Of a stretch of 64,000 nucleotides of DNA, positions 22,948-33,287 are shown piece by piece. Within the stretch, counting starts at the first letter, position 1. Each line of letters opens with the position of its first letter. Source of the DNA: Reticulitermes speratus (Eukaryota > Arthropoda > Insecta > Blattodea > Rhinotermitidae); assembly GCA_021186555.1 (NCBI GenBank), contig JAJKFL010000012.1, forward strand, positions 1,674,001 to 1,738,000, written 5' to 3'. The position numbers were made by a program, and so were the translations under genes. The notes below the pieces were generated by a model. It worked only from the letters and a program-made list of their open reading frames with translations, made no database searches and was not told the origin of the DNA.

Positions 22948-24076
22948 CAAGTCAGTTAATGCTGTACAGTGAAATAATCGCTGTTTGTTCTGAGATCCAC
23001 ACAAGACACATAAATACAGTCCGTACCGCGCAGTAAACACACTCCGTCTCAATTATACAAACCAGTCAGTTAATGCTGTACAGTGAAATAATCGCTGTTT
23101 GTTCTGAGATCCACACAAGACACATAAATACAGTCCGTACCGCGCAGTAAACACACTCCGTCTCAGTTATACAAACCAGTCAGTTAATGCTGTACAGTGA
23201 AATAATCGCTGTTTGTTCTGAGATCCACACAAAACACATAAATACAGTCCGTACCGCGCAGTAAACACACTCCGTCTCAGTTATACAAACCAGTCAGTTA
23301 ATGTTGTACAGTGAAATAATCGCTGTTTGTTCTGAGATCCACACAAAACACATAAATACAGTCCGTACCGCGCAGTAAACACACTCCGTCTCAGTTATAC
23401 AAACCAGTCAGTTAATGCTGTACAGTGAAATAATCGCTGTTTGTTCTGAGATCCACACAAAACACATAAATACAGTTCGTACCGCGCAGTAAACACACTC
23501 CGTCTCAGTTATACAAACAGTCAGTTAATGTTGTACAGTGAAATAATCGCTGTTTGTTCTGATATCCACACAAAACACATAAATACAGTCCGTACCGCGC
23601 AGTAAACACACTCCGTCTCAGTTATACAAACCAGTCAGTTAATGCTGTACAGTGAAATAATCGCTGTTTGTTCTGAGATCCACACAAAACACATAAATAC
23701 AGTTCGTACCGCGCAGTAAACACACTCCGTCTCAGTTATACAAACCAGTCAGTTAATGTTGTACAGTGAAATAATCGCTGTTTGTTCTGAGATCCACACA
23801 AAACACATAAATACAGTCCGTACCGCGCAGTAAACACACTCCGTCTCAGTTATACAAACCAGTCAGTTAATGCTGTACAGTGAAATAATCGCTGTTTGTT
23901 CTGAGATCCACACAAAACACATAAATACAGTCCGTACCGCGCAGTAAACACACTCCGTCTCAGTTATACAAACCAGTCAGTTAATGCTGTACAGTGAAAT
24001 AATCGCTGTTTGTTCTGAGATCCACACAAAACACATAAATACAGTCCGTACCGCGCAGTAAACACACTCCGTCTCA
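22948..24076 (+). repeat. 114-bp satellite array, about 10 units
   Basis: Same unit as 7099-8808, but both ends are cut within a unit and the element's left and right ends are missing. The left junction abuts repeat R1. Confidence 0.95.
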
Positions 24077-24184
24077 CCTCTCACAACGTTTCCCTGTACC
24101 CCATAAATACACATTTCAATACAATAACTAACAAATATAAATGTAAAGTTGCCGTGTGTACGTTTTGAAGCCATACAGTAACAG

Positions 24185-24390
24185 TGGAGGTGTAGCTCCA
24201 CTCATTCTTATCTTCAGCAATATACCGAAATGAACGGTGAGTTGCACGCTCCGGTCACTTCATGGTACCCACTGACTGGGTGGGCCCCAGAGCCGGTCTG
24301 GACGTTTCGGAGAAGACAAACACTCTTGTCCCTAGCGGCATTCGAACTCTGGACTTGCAAGCCCGCAGCTAGTCACTTTACCGACTGCAG
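24185..24390 (-). mobile_element. tRNA-SINE relative, minus strand
   Basis: Read on minus, a tRNA-like head (GCAGTCGGTAAAGTGACTAG; B box GAGTTCGAATGCC) leads into CGTCCAGACCGGCTCTGGGG and a tail with the ATGAGTGGAGCTACACCTCC signature shared with SINE-C. It lies next to a LINE tail. Confidence 0.6.
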
Positions 24391-24394
24391 CAAT

Positions 24395-24545
24395 AACTAC
24401 ACGGAGCGCAGTGCTTCTTCAGACGCTGACAGTTGCTCATCTAGCCAAGAAATACACAGCGTTTTATGGAAAGTGAAGTATCATCAGCATGTTCAAGAAA
24501 CGTGCCAGTTGTCCCTGTATTGGGCCTGATGAATCCAATCCCCCC
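24395..24545 (-). mobile_element. LINE 3' tail fragment
   Basis: Minus-strand DWIHQAQYRDNW is followed by 3'-UTR (TTCTTGGCTAGATGAGCAAC…CTTCTGAAGAAGC-like). This gives the most complete 3'-UTR of the family in this window. Confidence 0.6.
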
Positions 24546-24804
24546 CCCCATCAGTGTCACAAGCAGCAAACAGGTTTCGGGCCAAAAGCAAAACACGACG
24601 GACAGACTGACGCGCTAGGTCCATGGCCTTACTTGTTGACACACTGAGCAGCGGGCCACAGCCTTGCGCGTCGTCGCCATGTTGCTATCTACGAACGCAA
24701 AACAGAGGCTAAAAACAGATATCGCGCGGCTGCCATGTTGCTGTTTGACATCGCCACATATGCTGTGCAATATTTCAATTATTTGTGCAGCACGATAAAC
24801 GTAC

Positions 24805-25346
24805 ACGTGACGTTAAATGCAGAATTGTCACGGCTAAAGCAGCACTCAACAAGAAGACTTGTCACCAGCAAACTGGACTTAAATTTAAGGACGAAACTAG
24901 TAAAGTGCTACATTTGGAGCGTAGCTTTGTGTGGTGCTGAAACGTGGACACTTGGGAAAGTAGATCAGAAGTATCTGGAAAGTTTTGATATGTGGTGCTG
25001 GAGAAGAATGGAGAAGATCAGTTGGACCGATCGTGTGAGAAATGAAGAAGTATTACATAGAGTGAAGGAGGAGAGGAATATCGTACTTACAATAAAAAGA
25101 AGAAAGGATAACTGGATTGGTCACATCTTGCGTAGAAACTGCCTTCTGAAACATGTGGTTGAAGGAAAGTTAGAAGGAAGGATAGAAATGACGGGACGAC
25201 GAGGGAGAAGGCGTAAGCAGCTACTGGATGACCTTAAGGAAAAGAGAAGGTACTGGAAATTGAAAGAGGAAGCACTGGATCGCACTGTGTGGAGAACTCG
25301 CTTTGCAAGAGGCTACGGACCTGTCGTAAGACATACTGCAGAATGA
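24805..25346 (+). mobile_element. Non-LTR retrotransposon ORF2 C terminus, 5'-truncated
   Basis: About 170 residues are open in frame to a stop at 25344-25346. The sequence is the C-terminal domain of a LINE reverse transcriptase. SKLDLNLRTKLVKCYIWSVA and LCGAETWTL open it, followed by MWCWRRMEKISWTDRVRNEE, a DNWIGHILRRN motif, and a basic GRRGRRRKQLLDDLKEKR stretch ending VWRTRFARGYGPV. The catalytic FADD region and the endonuclease are absent, so this is a dead-on-arrival copy. Similarity begins around RRLVTSKLDL, and the first codons of the open frame (from 24735) are unrelated flank. It differs from the other LINE family here and retains an intact frame, so it is probably younger. Confidence 0.8.
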
Positions 25347-25361
25347 CTGAAGAATGAATGT

Positions 25362-25408
25362 GTATAGCGCAGTCGTGACGTCAGTGTGACGTCACGACTG
25401 CGCTATAC
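25362..25408. repeat. Perfect 22-bp inverted repeat carrying two CRE sites
   Basis: Arms 25362-25383 and 25387-25408 are exact reverse complements with a 3-nt spacer (GTG). Each arm ends in the palindrome TGACGTCA next to the spacer. It sits 16 bp after the LINE stop codon. Confidence 0.95.
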
Positions 25409-25796
25409 CTGCTCGCAATCGACAGCAAACATTTCCTTAAGCAGCTTGCTGTCAGTTCAGCGCCGTAACGCACCAGCAGTCAGTTACGTTTATCTGTCGG
25501 TACAGTTGATACAGACTTCAGGCTTTAAAGGGTTGAAATGTAGCTCTGTGTTTATGGCTGCCACTTCAGAAGTTCGCACTTGTGCCATAAACACGTGACG
25601 TTACGCTACATGGCGCACAGCATGCTGGTCGTTATCACGTACAGCCTGTAGCCTACGTCGGACCGAAGTGCGATAATCCTGAGAGATGGCGACACAGTTG
25701 CAGGAAGCCGAGCTGCTTCCGGAATTAGCTGAGGAATTTGTGAACGCGCCCTGGCCTGTCCTGTCACGGGGTCCTGCTTGTGCGCAAACAGCTGAG
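25409..25796. other. Spacer, no gene recognised
   Basis: The open frame at 25386-25598 has no recognisable domain. No SINE or LINE piece was seen. Confidence 0.4.
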
Positions 25797-26650
25797 ACGT
25801 CTGTGTGTCAGCTGACGTCAGGGCTGCACAAAACACACACGTCTGTGTGTCAGCTGACGTCAGGGCTGCACAAAACACACACGTCTGTGTGTCGACTGAC
25901 GTCAGGGCTGCACAAAACACACACGTCTGTGTGTCAGCTGACGTCAGGGCTGCACAAAACACACACGTCTGTGTGTCAGGTGACGTCAGGGCTGCACAAA
26001 ACACACACGTCTGTGTGTCAGCTGACGTCAGGGCTGCACAAAACACACACGTCCGTGTGTCAGCTGACGTCAGGGCTGCACAAAACACACACGTCTGTGT
26101 GTCAGCTGACGTCAGGGCTGCACAAAACACACACGTCTGTGTGTCAGCTGACGTCAGGGCTGCACAAAACACACACGTCTGTGTGTCAGCTGACGTCAGG
26201 GCTGCACAAAACACACGTCTGTGTGTCGACTGACGTCAGGGCTGCACAAAACACACGTCTGTGTGTCGACTGACGTCAGGGCTGCACAAAACAGACACAC
26301 GTCCGTGTGTCAGCTGACGTCAGGGCTGCACAAAACAGACACACGTCTGTGTGTCAGCTGACGTCAGGGCTGCACAAAACAGACACACGTCTGTGTGTCA
26401 GCTGACGTCAGGGCTGCACAAAACAGACACACATCTGTGTGTCAGCTGACGTCAGGGCTGCACAAAACAGACACACGTCTGTGTGTCAGCTGACGTCAGG
26501 GCTGCACAAAACAGACACACGTCTGTGTGTCAGCTGACGTCAGGGCTGCACAAAACAGACACACGTCTGTATGTCAGCTGAAGTCAGGGCTGCACAAAAA
26601 CACACACGTCTGTGTGTCGGCTGACGTCAGGGCTGCACAAAACACACACA
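25797..26650. repeat. 42-bp minisatellite with CRE in every unit, 20 units
   Basis: The unit reads ACGTCTGTGTGTCAGCTGAC then GTCAGGGCTGCACAAAACAC. Spacing is 42 bp at first, with 39-bp and 44-bp versions later (ACAGACACAC variants). Nineteen units contain perfect TGACGTCA and one has TGAAGTCA. Most also contain the E-box CAGCTG. Open frames on both strands are unit-length artefacts. Confidence 0.95.
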
Positions 26651-27462
26651 CGCCACTGGCAAATTATCTGAGTTCCACGATATTACATTTCGTACCTGCC
26701 AGACCTCCACTGCCCTCCATACTCACGTGAAGGCACACTTTATTCCTTCCGCCTGTAACAATTTGGGATAGAAACAGAGACAATTACATAAATGAGGAGC
26801 TCAGCACAACGGTTATAGCGACTGGACGCCCGATTTCAATTCAAGCTGAGAAACCTACAGTGTGTCCCTTTTACAGTGTCTCCGACCACGCCAGCTGTCA
26901 CGGGACAGCCCGGTGGATGCGGTAAAGCTGCAAGTTAGACGCTATAAAGTGGCGCCTGTATCGTTTGTGACGTTAAGTTGTGCATTGCTTGTCTATGAAT
27001 GGTGCTGTCTTCTGCGTCTTGCACCGTCTAACATAATAGACATTGCCGACGTTTCAGAAGAACCTGGAAACCAAGATACACGACGTCACGGTCCAAAATA
27101 CAGAAACTTTCGCGTATTTTTCGCTTCACAACGTCCATACCGGTCAGGGGCCCACCAAGCCTCTTCTTCAAACGGTACTGTGATCACGATTTATCTCCAT
27201 TTGGTGCTGAGGCTAAGAACACGTGGAACTTTAACTCCACTCACATTACTGCTCAAAATGTGTGCTTAACCCTTATCTACCTGAAACGTCATTCGAACAG
27301 ACGCACGATTGAGCGCGGCCAAGTTTAAGTGTTTTTGTGTGTGTGTGTGTGTGTGTGTGGTGCTGTAAGTCTGACATTAACAGAATTATATGTCATGTTA
27401 ATGTTATATATAATGTTAATTGTTGAATGTTAAACATGGCGGTACATATAGTAACCAAAGAC
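26651..27462. other. Unassigned spacer
   Basis: It contains a (GT)n run at 27333-27359 and, at 27418-27456, a solo right-end piece of the 114-bp satellite element, immediately followed by the left end of the next copy. The frame at 26862-27269 has no recognised domain. Confidence 0.45.
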
Positions 27463-29776
27463 TAACATTAACCTGAATTATATATAAAGACTCAGTCCGT
27501 ACCGCGCAGTAAATACACTCCGTCTCAGTTATACAAACAAGTCAGTTAATGTTGTACAGTGAAATAATGGCTGTTTGTTCTGAGATCCACACAAAACACA
27601 TAAATACAGTCCGTACCGCGCAGTAAACACACTCCGTCTCAGTTATACAAACAAGTCAGTTAATGTTGTACAGTGAAATAATCGCTGTTTGTTCTGAGAT
27701 CCACACAAAACACATAAATACAGTCCGTACCGCGCAGTAAATACACTCCGTCTCAGTTATACAAACAAGTCAGTTAATGTTGTACAGTGAAATAATCGCT
27801 GTTTGTTCTGAGATCCACACAAAACACATAAATACAGTCCGTACCGCGCAGTAAATACACTCCGTCTCAGTTACACAAACCAGTCAGTTAATGTTGTACA
27901 GTGAAATAATCGCTGTTTGTTCTGAGATCCACACAAAACACATAAATACAGTCCGTACCGCGCAGTAAATACACTCCGTCTCAGTTACACAAACCAGTCA
28001 GTTAATGTTGTACAGTGAAATAATGGCTGTTTGTTCTGAGATCCACACAAAACACATAAATACAGTCCGTACCGCGCAGTAAACACACTCCGTCTCAGTT
28101 ATACAAACAAGTCAGTTAATGTTGTACAGTGAAATAATCGCTGTTTGTTCTGAGATCCACACAAAACACATAAATACAGTCCGTACCGCGCAGTAAATAC
28201 ACTCCGTCTCAGTTATACAAACAAGTCAGTTAATGTTGTACAGTGAAATAATCGCTGTTTGTTCTGAGATCCACACAAAACACATAAATACAGTCCGTAC
28301 CGCGCAGTAAATACACTCCGTCTCAGTTACACAAACCAGTCAGTTAATGTTGTACAGTGAAATAATCGCTGTTTGTTCTGAGATCCACACAAAACACATA
28401 AATACAGTCCGTACCGCGCAGTAAATACACTCCGTCTCAGTTACACAAACCAGTCAGTTAATGTTGTACAGTGAAATAATCGCTGTTTGTTCTGAGATCC
28501 ACACAAAACACATAAATACAGTCCGTACCGCGCAGTAAATACACTCCGTCTCAGTTACACAAACCAGTCAGTTAATGTTGTACAGTGAAATAATCGCTGT
28601 TTGTTCTGAGATCCACACAAAACACATAAATACAGTCCGTACCGCGCAGTAAACACACTCCGTCTCAGTTATACAAACCAGTCAGTTAATGTTGTACAGT
28701 GAAATAATCGCTGTTTGTTCTGAGATCCACACAAAACACATAAATACAGTCCGTACCGCGCAGTAAACACACTCCGTCTCAGTTATACAAACCAGTCAGT
28801 TAATGTTGTACAGTCAAATAATCGCTGTTTGTTCTGAGATCCACACAAAAACACATAAATACAGTCCGTACCGCGCAGTAAACACACTCCGTCTCAGTTA
28901 TACAAACCAGTCAGTTAATGCTGTACAGTGAAATAATCGCTGTTTGTTCTGAGATCCACACAAAACACATAAATACAGTCCGTACCGCGCAGTAAACACA
29001 CTCCGTCTCAGTTATACAAACCAGTCAGTTAATGTTGTACAGTGAAATAATCGCTGTTTGTTCTGAGATCCACACAAAACACATAAATACAGTCCGTACC
29101 GCGCAGTAAACACACTCCGCCTCAGTTATACAAACAAGTCAGTTAATGCTGTACAGTGAAATAATCGCTGTTTGTTCTGAGATCCACACAAAACACATAA
29201 ATACAGTCCGTACCGCGCAGTAAACACACTCCGTCTCAGTTATACAAACCAGTAAGTTAATGTTGTACAGTGAAATAATCGCTGTTTGTTCTGAGATCCA
29301 CATAAAACACATAAATACACTGTGTGGGCAGAACGTAGAATTGTTGAATGTTAAACATGGTGGTACATATAGTGACCACTGGGCTGTAGCCACAGCTGTA
29401 CGGCGGTACATATAGTGACCAGTGTGCTGTAGCCACAGCTGTACGGCGGTACATATAGTGACCACTGTGTTCTAGCCACAGTGGTACGGCGGTACATATA
29501 GTGACCAGTGTGCTGTAGCCACAGCTGTACGGCGGTACATATAGTGACCAGTGTGCTGTAGCCACAGCTGTACGGCGGTACATATAGTGACCAGTGTGCT
29601 GTAGCCACAGCTGTACGGCGGTACATATAGTGACCAGTGTGCTGTAGCCACAGCTGTACGGCGGTACATATAGTGACCAGTGTGCTGTAGCCACAGCTGT
29701 ACGGCGGTACATATAGTGACCAGTGTGCTGTAGCCACAGCTGTACGGCGGTACATATAGTGACCACTGTGCTGTCC
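27463..29776 (+). mobile_element. Satellite-cored element, complete copy
   Basis: Left end 27463-27492, about 16 units of 114 bp (27493-29318), right end (29319-29357), then a 43-bp array (29358-29776). This matches the layout of copy 1. Here units carry their own variants (AAATACACTCC for AAACACACTCC; AACAAGTC for AACCAGTC), so the array was homogenised locally. Confidence 0.85.
29358..29776. repeat. 43-bp array, about 10 units
   Basis: The period is 43 bp (CGGCGGTACATATAG at 29401, 29444 and 29487), one base shorter than the related array at 8848-9182 (TACGGCGG versus TACTGGCGG). GTGACCAGTG replaces GTAACCACTG. Confidence 0.95.
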
Positions 29777-30169
29777 CCACACACGCGCAGTGACACGCAG
29801 CTCAGCTCCTCTCCACGCACTTGTCGCCTGATCACAACGCCAGGCAGCTCGCCCCGCCCAACCCCGCCCCAGTTTCCGGGGGGCAGCAGCAGGTCAGGGC
29901 GTTACGCCCTCGACAAAAGTTGCGACGGACTGGCCATTTCGATATGTAACGTATCGATCTGTGGAGACTATCGACCAACTCACGCTCGGGGCTTCCAATT
30001 ATTTTGACTCAGTAACAAACTACAAAAATGCTTTGTTCCGTAATTGTCGCCATTATCTCAGCACTAGCTGTCTGTCTTTCCCTCAGTGAGCGTTTCATAC
30101 CAAGACAAAACCGCAGGTAAAGTTGTAACTATTCAGTTATAGCTGACTTGTGTTTGACAGCTGATTGTG
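29777..30169. other. No gene recognised
   Basis: A GC-rich stretch (29830-29885, CCCCGCCC-type) carries no exon-like signals that I can support. Confidence 0.4.
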
Positions 30170-30357
30170 GTGGCGAAAACTGAAGGAAAAAGACCACTTG
30201 GAAGGCCTTGGCGTAGATGGGAGGATCATGTTAAATGGATGGGGGTGGGATGTGTTGACTGGATTCATCTGGCTCAGGATAGGGACAAGTGGCGGGCTGT
30301 TGTGTAGAAGGTAATGAACCTTCTGGTTTCGTAAAATACGGAGAAATTCGGGAACAG
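30170..30357 (+). mobile_element. LINE C-terminal tail fragment
   Basis: The plus strand reads RPLGRPWRRWEDHVKWMGV, then VDWIHLAQDRDKWRAVV, then VMNLLVS and the 3'-UTR start. It is the clearest copy of the tail's conserved blocks. A stop codon lies between the last two blocks. The 39-bp array begins at its end. Confidence 0.75.
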
Positions 30358-32341
30358 CTGATGACGAACTGGCTGCTTGGTTAGGCACTATCAGCTGATG
30401 ACGAACTGGCTGCTTGGTTAGGCACTATCAGCTGATGACTGGAACTGGCTGCTTGGTTAGGCACTATCAGCTGATGACTGGAACTGGCTGCTTGGTTAGG
30501 CACTATCAGCTGATGACTGGAACTGGCTGCTTGGTTAGGCACTATCAGCTGATGACTGGAACTGGCTGCTTGGTTAGGCACTATCAGCTGATGACCGGAA
30601 CTGGCTGCTTGGTTAGGCACTAACAGCTGATGACTGGAACTGGCTGCTTGGTTAGGCACTATCAGCTGATAACTGGAACTGGCTGCTTGGTTAGGCACTA
30701 TCTGCTGATGACTGGAACTGGCTGCTTGGTTAGGCACTATCTGCTGATGACTGGAACTGGCTGCTTGGTTAGGCACTATCAGCTGATGACTGGAACTGGC
30801 TGCTTGGTTAGGCACTAACAGCTGATGACTGGAACTGGCTGCTTGGTTAGGCACTATCAGCTGATGACTGGAACTGGCTGCTTGGTTAGGCACTATCAGC
30901 TGATGACTGGAACTGGCTGCTTGGTTAGGCACTAACAGCTGATGACTGGAACTGGCTGCTTGGTTAGGCACTATCAGCTGATAACTGGAACTGGCTGCTT
31001 GGTTAGGCACTATCTGCTGATGACTGGAACTGGCTGCTTGGTTAGGCACTATCTGCTGATGACTGGAACTGGCTGCTTGATTAGGCACTATCAGCTGATG
31101 ACTGGAACTGGCTGCTTGGTTAGGCACTAACAGCTGATGACTGGAACTGGCTGCTTGGTTAGGCACTATCAGCTGATGACTGGAACTGGCTGCTTGGTTA
31201 GGCACTATCTGCTGATGACTGGAACTGGCTGCTTGGTTAGGCACTAACAGCTGATGACTGGAACTGGCTGCTTGGTTAGGCACTATCAGCTGATAACTGG
31301 AACTGGCTGCTTGGTTAGGCACTATCTGCTGATGACTGGAACTGGCTGCTTGGTTAGGCACTATCTGCTGATGACTGGAACTGGCTGCTTGGTTAGGCAC
31401 TATCAGCTGATGACTGGAACTGGCTGCTTGGTTAGGCACTATCTGCTGATGACTGGAACTGGCTGCTTGGTTAGGCACTATCAGCTGATAACTGGAACTG
31501 GCTGCTTGGTTAGGCACTATCAGCTGATAACTGGAACTGGCTGCTTGGTTAGGCACTATCTGCTGATGACTGGAACTGGCTGCTTGGTTAGGCACTATCT
31601 GCTGATGACTGGAACTGGCTGCTTGGTTAGGCACTATCAGCTGATGACTGGAACTGGCTGCTTGGTTAGGCACTATCAGCTGATGACTGGAACTGGCTGC
31701 TTGGTTAGGCACTATCAGCTGATGACTGGAACTGGCTGCTTGGTTAGGCACTAACAGCTGATGACTGGAACTGGCTGCTTGGTTAGGCACTATCAGCTGA
31801 TGACTGGAACTGGCTGCTTGGTTAGGCACTATCAGCTGATGACTGGAACTGGCTGCTTGGTTAGGCACTATCAGCTGATGACTGGAACTGGCTGCTTGGT
31901 TAGGCACTAACAGCTGATGACTGGAACTGGCTGCTTGGTTAGGCACTATCAGCTGATGACTGGAACTGGCTGCTTGGTTAGGCACTAACAGCTGATGACT
32001 GGAACTGGCTGCTTGGTTAGGCACTATCAGCTGATGACTGGAACTGGCTGCTTGGTTAGGCACTAACAGCTGATGACTGGAACTGGCTGCTTGGTTAGGC
32101 ACTATCAGCTGATGACTGGAACTGGCTGCTTGGTTAGGCACTATCAGCTGATGACTGGAACTGGCTGCTTGGTTAGGCACTATCTGCTGATGACTGGAAC
32201 TGGCTGCTTGGTTAGTCACTATCAGCTGATGACTGGAACTGGCTGCTTGGTTAGGCACTATCAGCTGATGACGAACTGGCTGCTTGGTTAGGCACTATCA
32301 GCTGATGACGAACTGGCTGCTTGGTTAGGCACTATCAGCTG
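30353..32341. repeat. 39-bp minisatellite with 312-bp higher-order period, about 51 units
   Basis: The unit is CACTATCAGCTGATGACTGG plus AACTGGCTGCTTGGTTAGG. Terminal units lack CTGG (35 bp). Variants (CTATCTGC, CTAACAGC, GATAACTGG) recur in the same order at 30630, 30942 and 31254, exactly 8 units apart. Thirteen codons per unit give a 625-residue minus-strand frame (NQAASSSHQLIVP repeats) that has no gene signals. Confidence 0.97.
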
Positions 32342-32407
32342 CGCGAATAACCGATCGACGTCCTTAGTTAGCTATTAGGTTGCTTCGTTTGTTTGTTGGT
32401 TAACGTA

Positions 32408-32610
32408 GCCGATCGCAGTGGCCGTGCTGTCTAAGGCGTAGTTCTGCGGCCGCTCGATTACTGGGATTGCGAGTTCGAATACCGGCGGGTGCAAGAATGT
32501 CTGTCTTTTGTGAGTGTTGTGTGTTGTCAGGTACAGTTCTCTGCGACGGGCTGATCACTCGTCCAGAGGAGTTCTACCGAGTGTGGTGTGTCTGTCATTG
32601 AGTGTGATAA
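32408..32610 (+). mobile_element. SINE-B copy
   Basis: The tRNA-like head (AGTGGCCGTGCTGTCTAAGG, GAGTTCGAATACC) is followed by the body (TTGTGAGTGTTGTGTGTTGT; GACGGGCTGATCACTCGTCC). It is more diverged in the head than the copy at 58315. Confidence 0.75.
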
Positions 32611-33050
32611 ACTTAACCTCTACACCTACAATAAGTAGGTACAGAACGGACAGAACGTGGAATGTCTGAATATTGAACCTGGTGGTACATATACTTACCA
32701 CTGGGCTTTAGAAGGTTAAGGAAAGGGAACAGTTTGCTTCACCTCTGCAACCTCACGAGGTCATGACGGCCAGCTGCTGCTCGCTCTCCACGTGTGCTGA
32801 CGCTGCATGCTTAATCTCCATTCAGCGCGCCGTATCGCCGAACGTGACGCCGAATCAAAACAGACGACGCTGTTTTGTTCTCGCAGTGAATTGTTTGAAA
32901 ATGTGACACAAACTGGAGGGGCTTAGACATTGGTGAGACGTGCCGGTACTGCAGTCGGCTGCACTACACTGCCACGATATGCTTCACAAACAACAGAAAG
33001 TTGTACAGTCAATGTCAAGACTAATTTACTGAACTTACAGTAATTGTCTA
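32611..33050. other. Spacer with a solo satellite-element right end
   Basis: At 32640-32710 the right-end sequence (GACAGAACGTGGAATG…GGTGGTACATATACTTACCA) occurs without any 114-bp units. It is a diverged, unexpanded relative of the satellite-cored element. No gene was recognised. Confidence 0.5.
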
Positions 33051-33287
33051 TACAACGCTCCTCGATTTACGAAAAAGCATTGCTTTTTATAAGGTTCCCA
33101 GGCTTCACCCATTTGTCCTTCTGATAAGAGCAACATGTAGATTAAGATGAGTATGGAGCATTGGTGGAATGATACTGACTGGGGAAAACTGAAGTACTGG
33201 GAGAGAAACCTGTCATAGAGTCACTTTCTACACCACATATCTCACATGGACTGACCTGGGACTGAACCCGGGCGTCCGCGGTGTTAT
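33050..33287 (-). mobile_element. SINE-like repeat R2, single unexpanded copy
   Basis: It is collinear with 50885-51060: GATTTACGAAAAAGCATTG, TTGTCCTTCTG, GAGTATGGAGCATTGGTGG, CTGAAGTACTGGGAGAGAAA. Beyond this point it continues into a tRNA-like B-box region on the minus strand (GGTTCAGTCCC). The segment that is tandemly repeated about 27 times at 50985-53480 is present once here. Confidence 0.75.

Noticed and set aside
24735-24804. Start of the LINE frame at the first ATG
   Set aside because: The first 25 or so codons show no similarity to the reverse-transcriptase tail and are flanking sequence read through in frame.
30381-32258. 625-residue open frame on minus with NQAASSSHQLIVP repeats
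   Set aside because: It is a 39-bp satellite (13 codons). The opposite strand is also open in long pieces, and there are no splice, start-context or domain signals.
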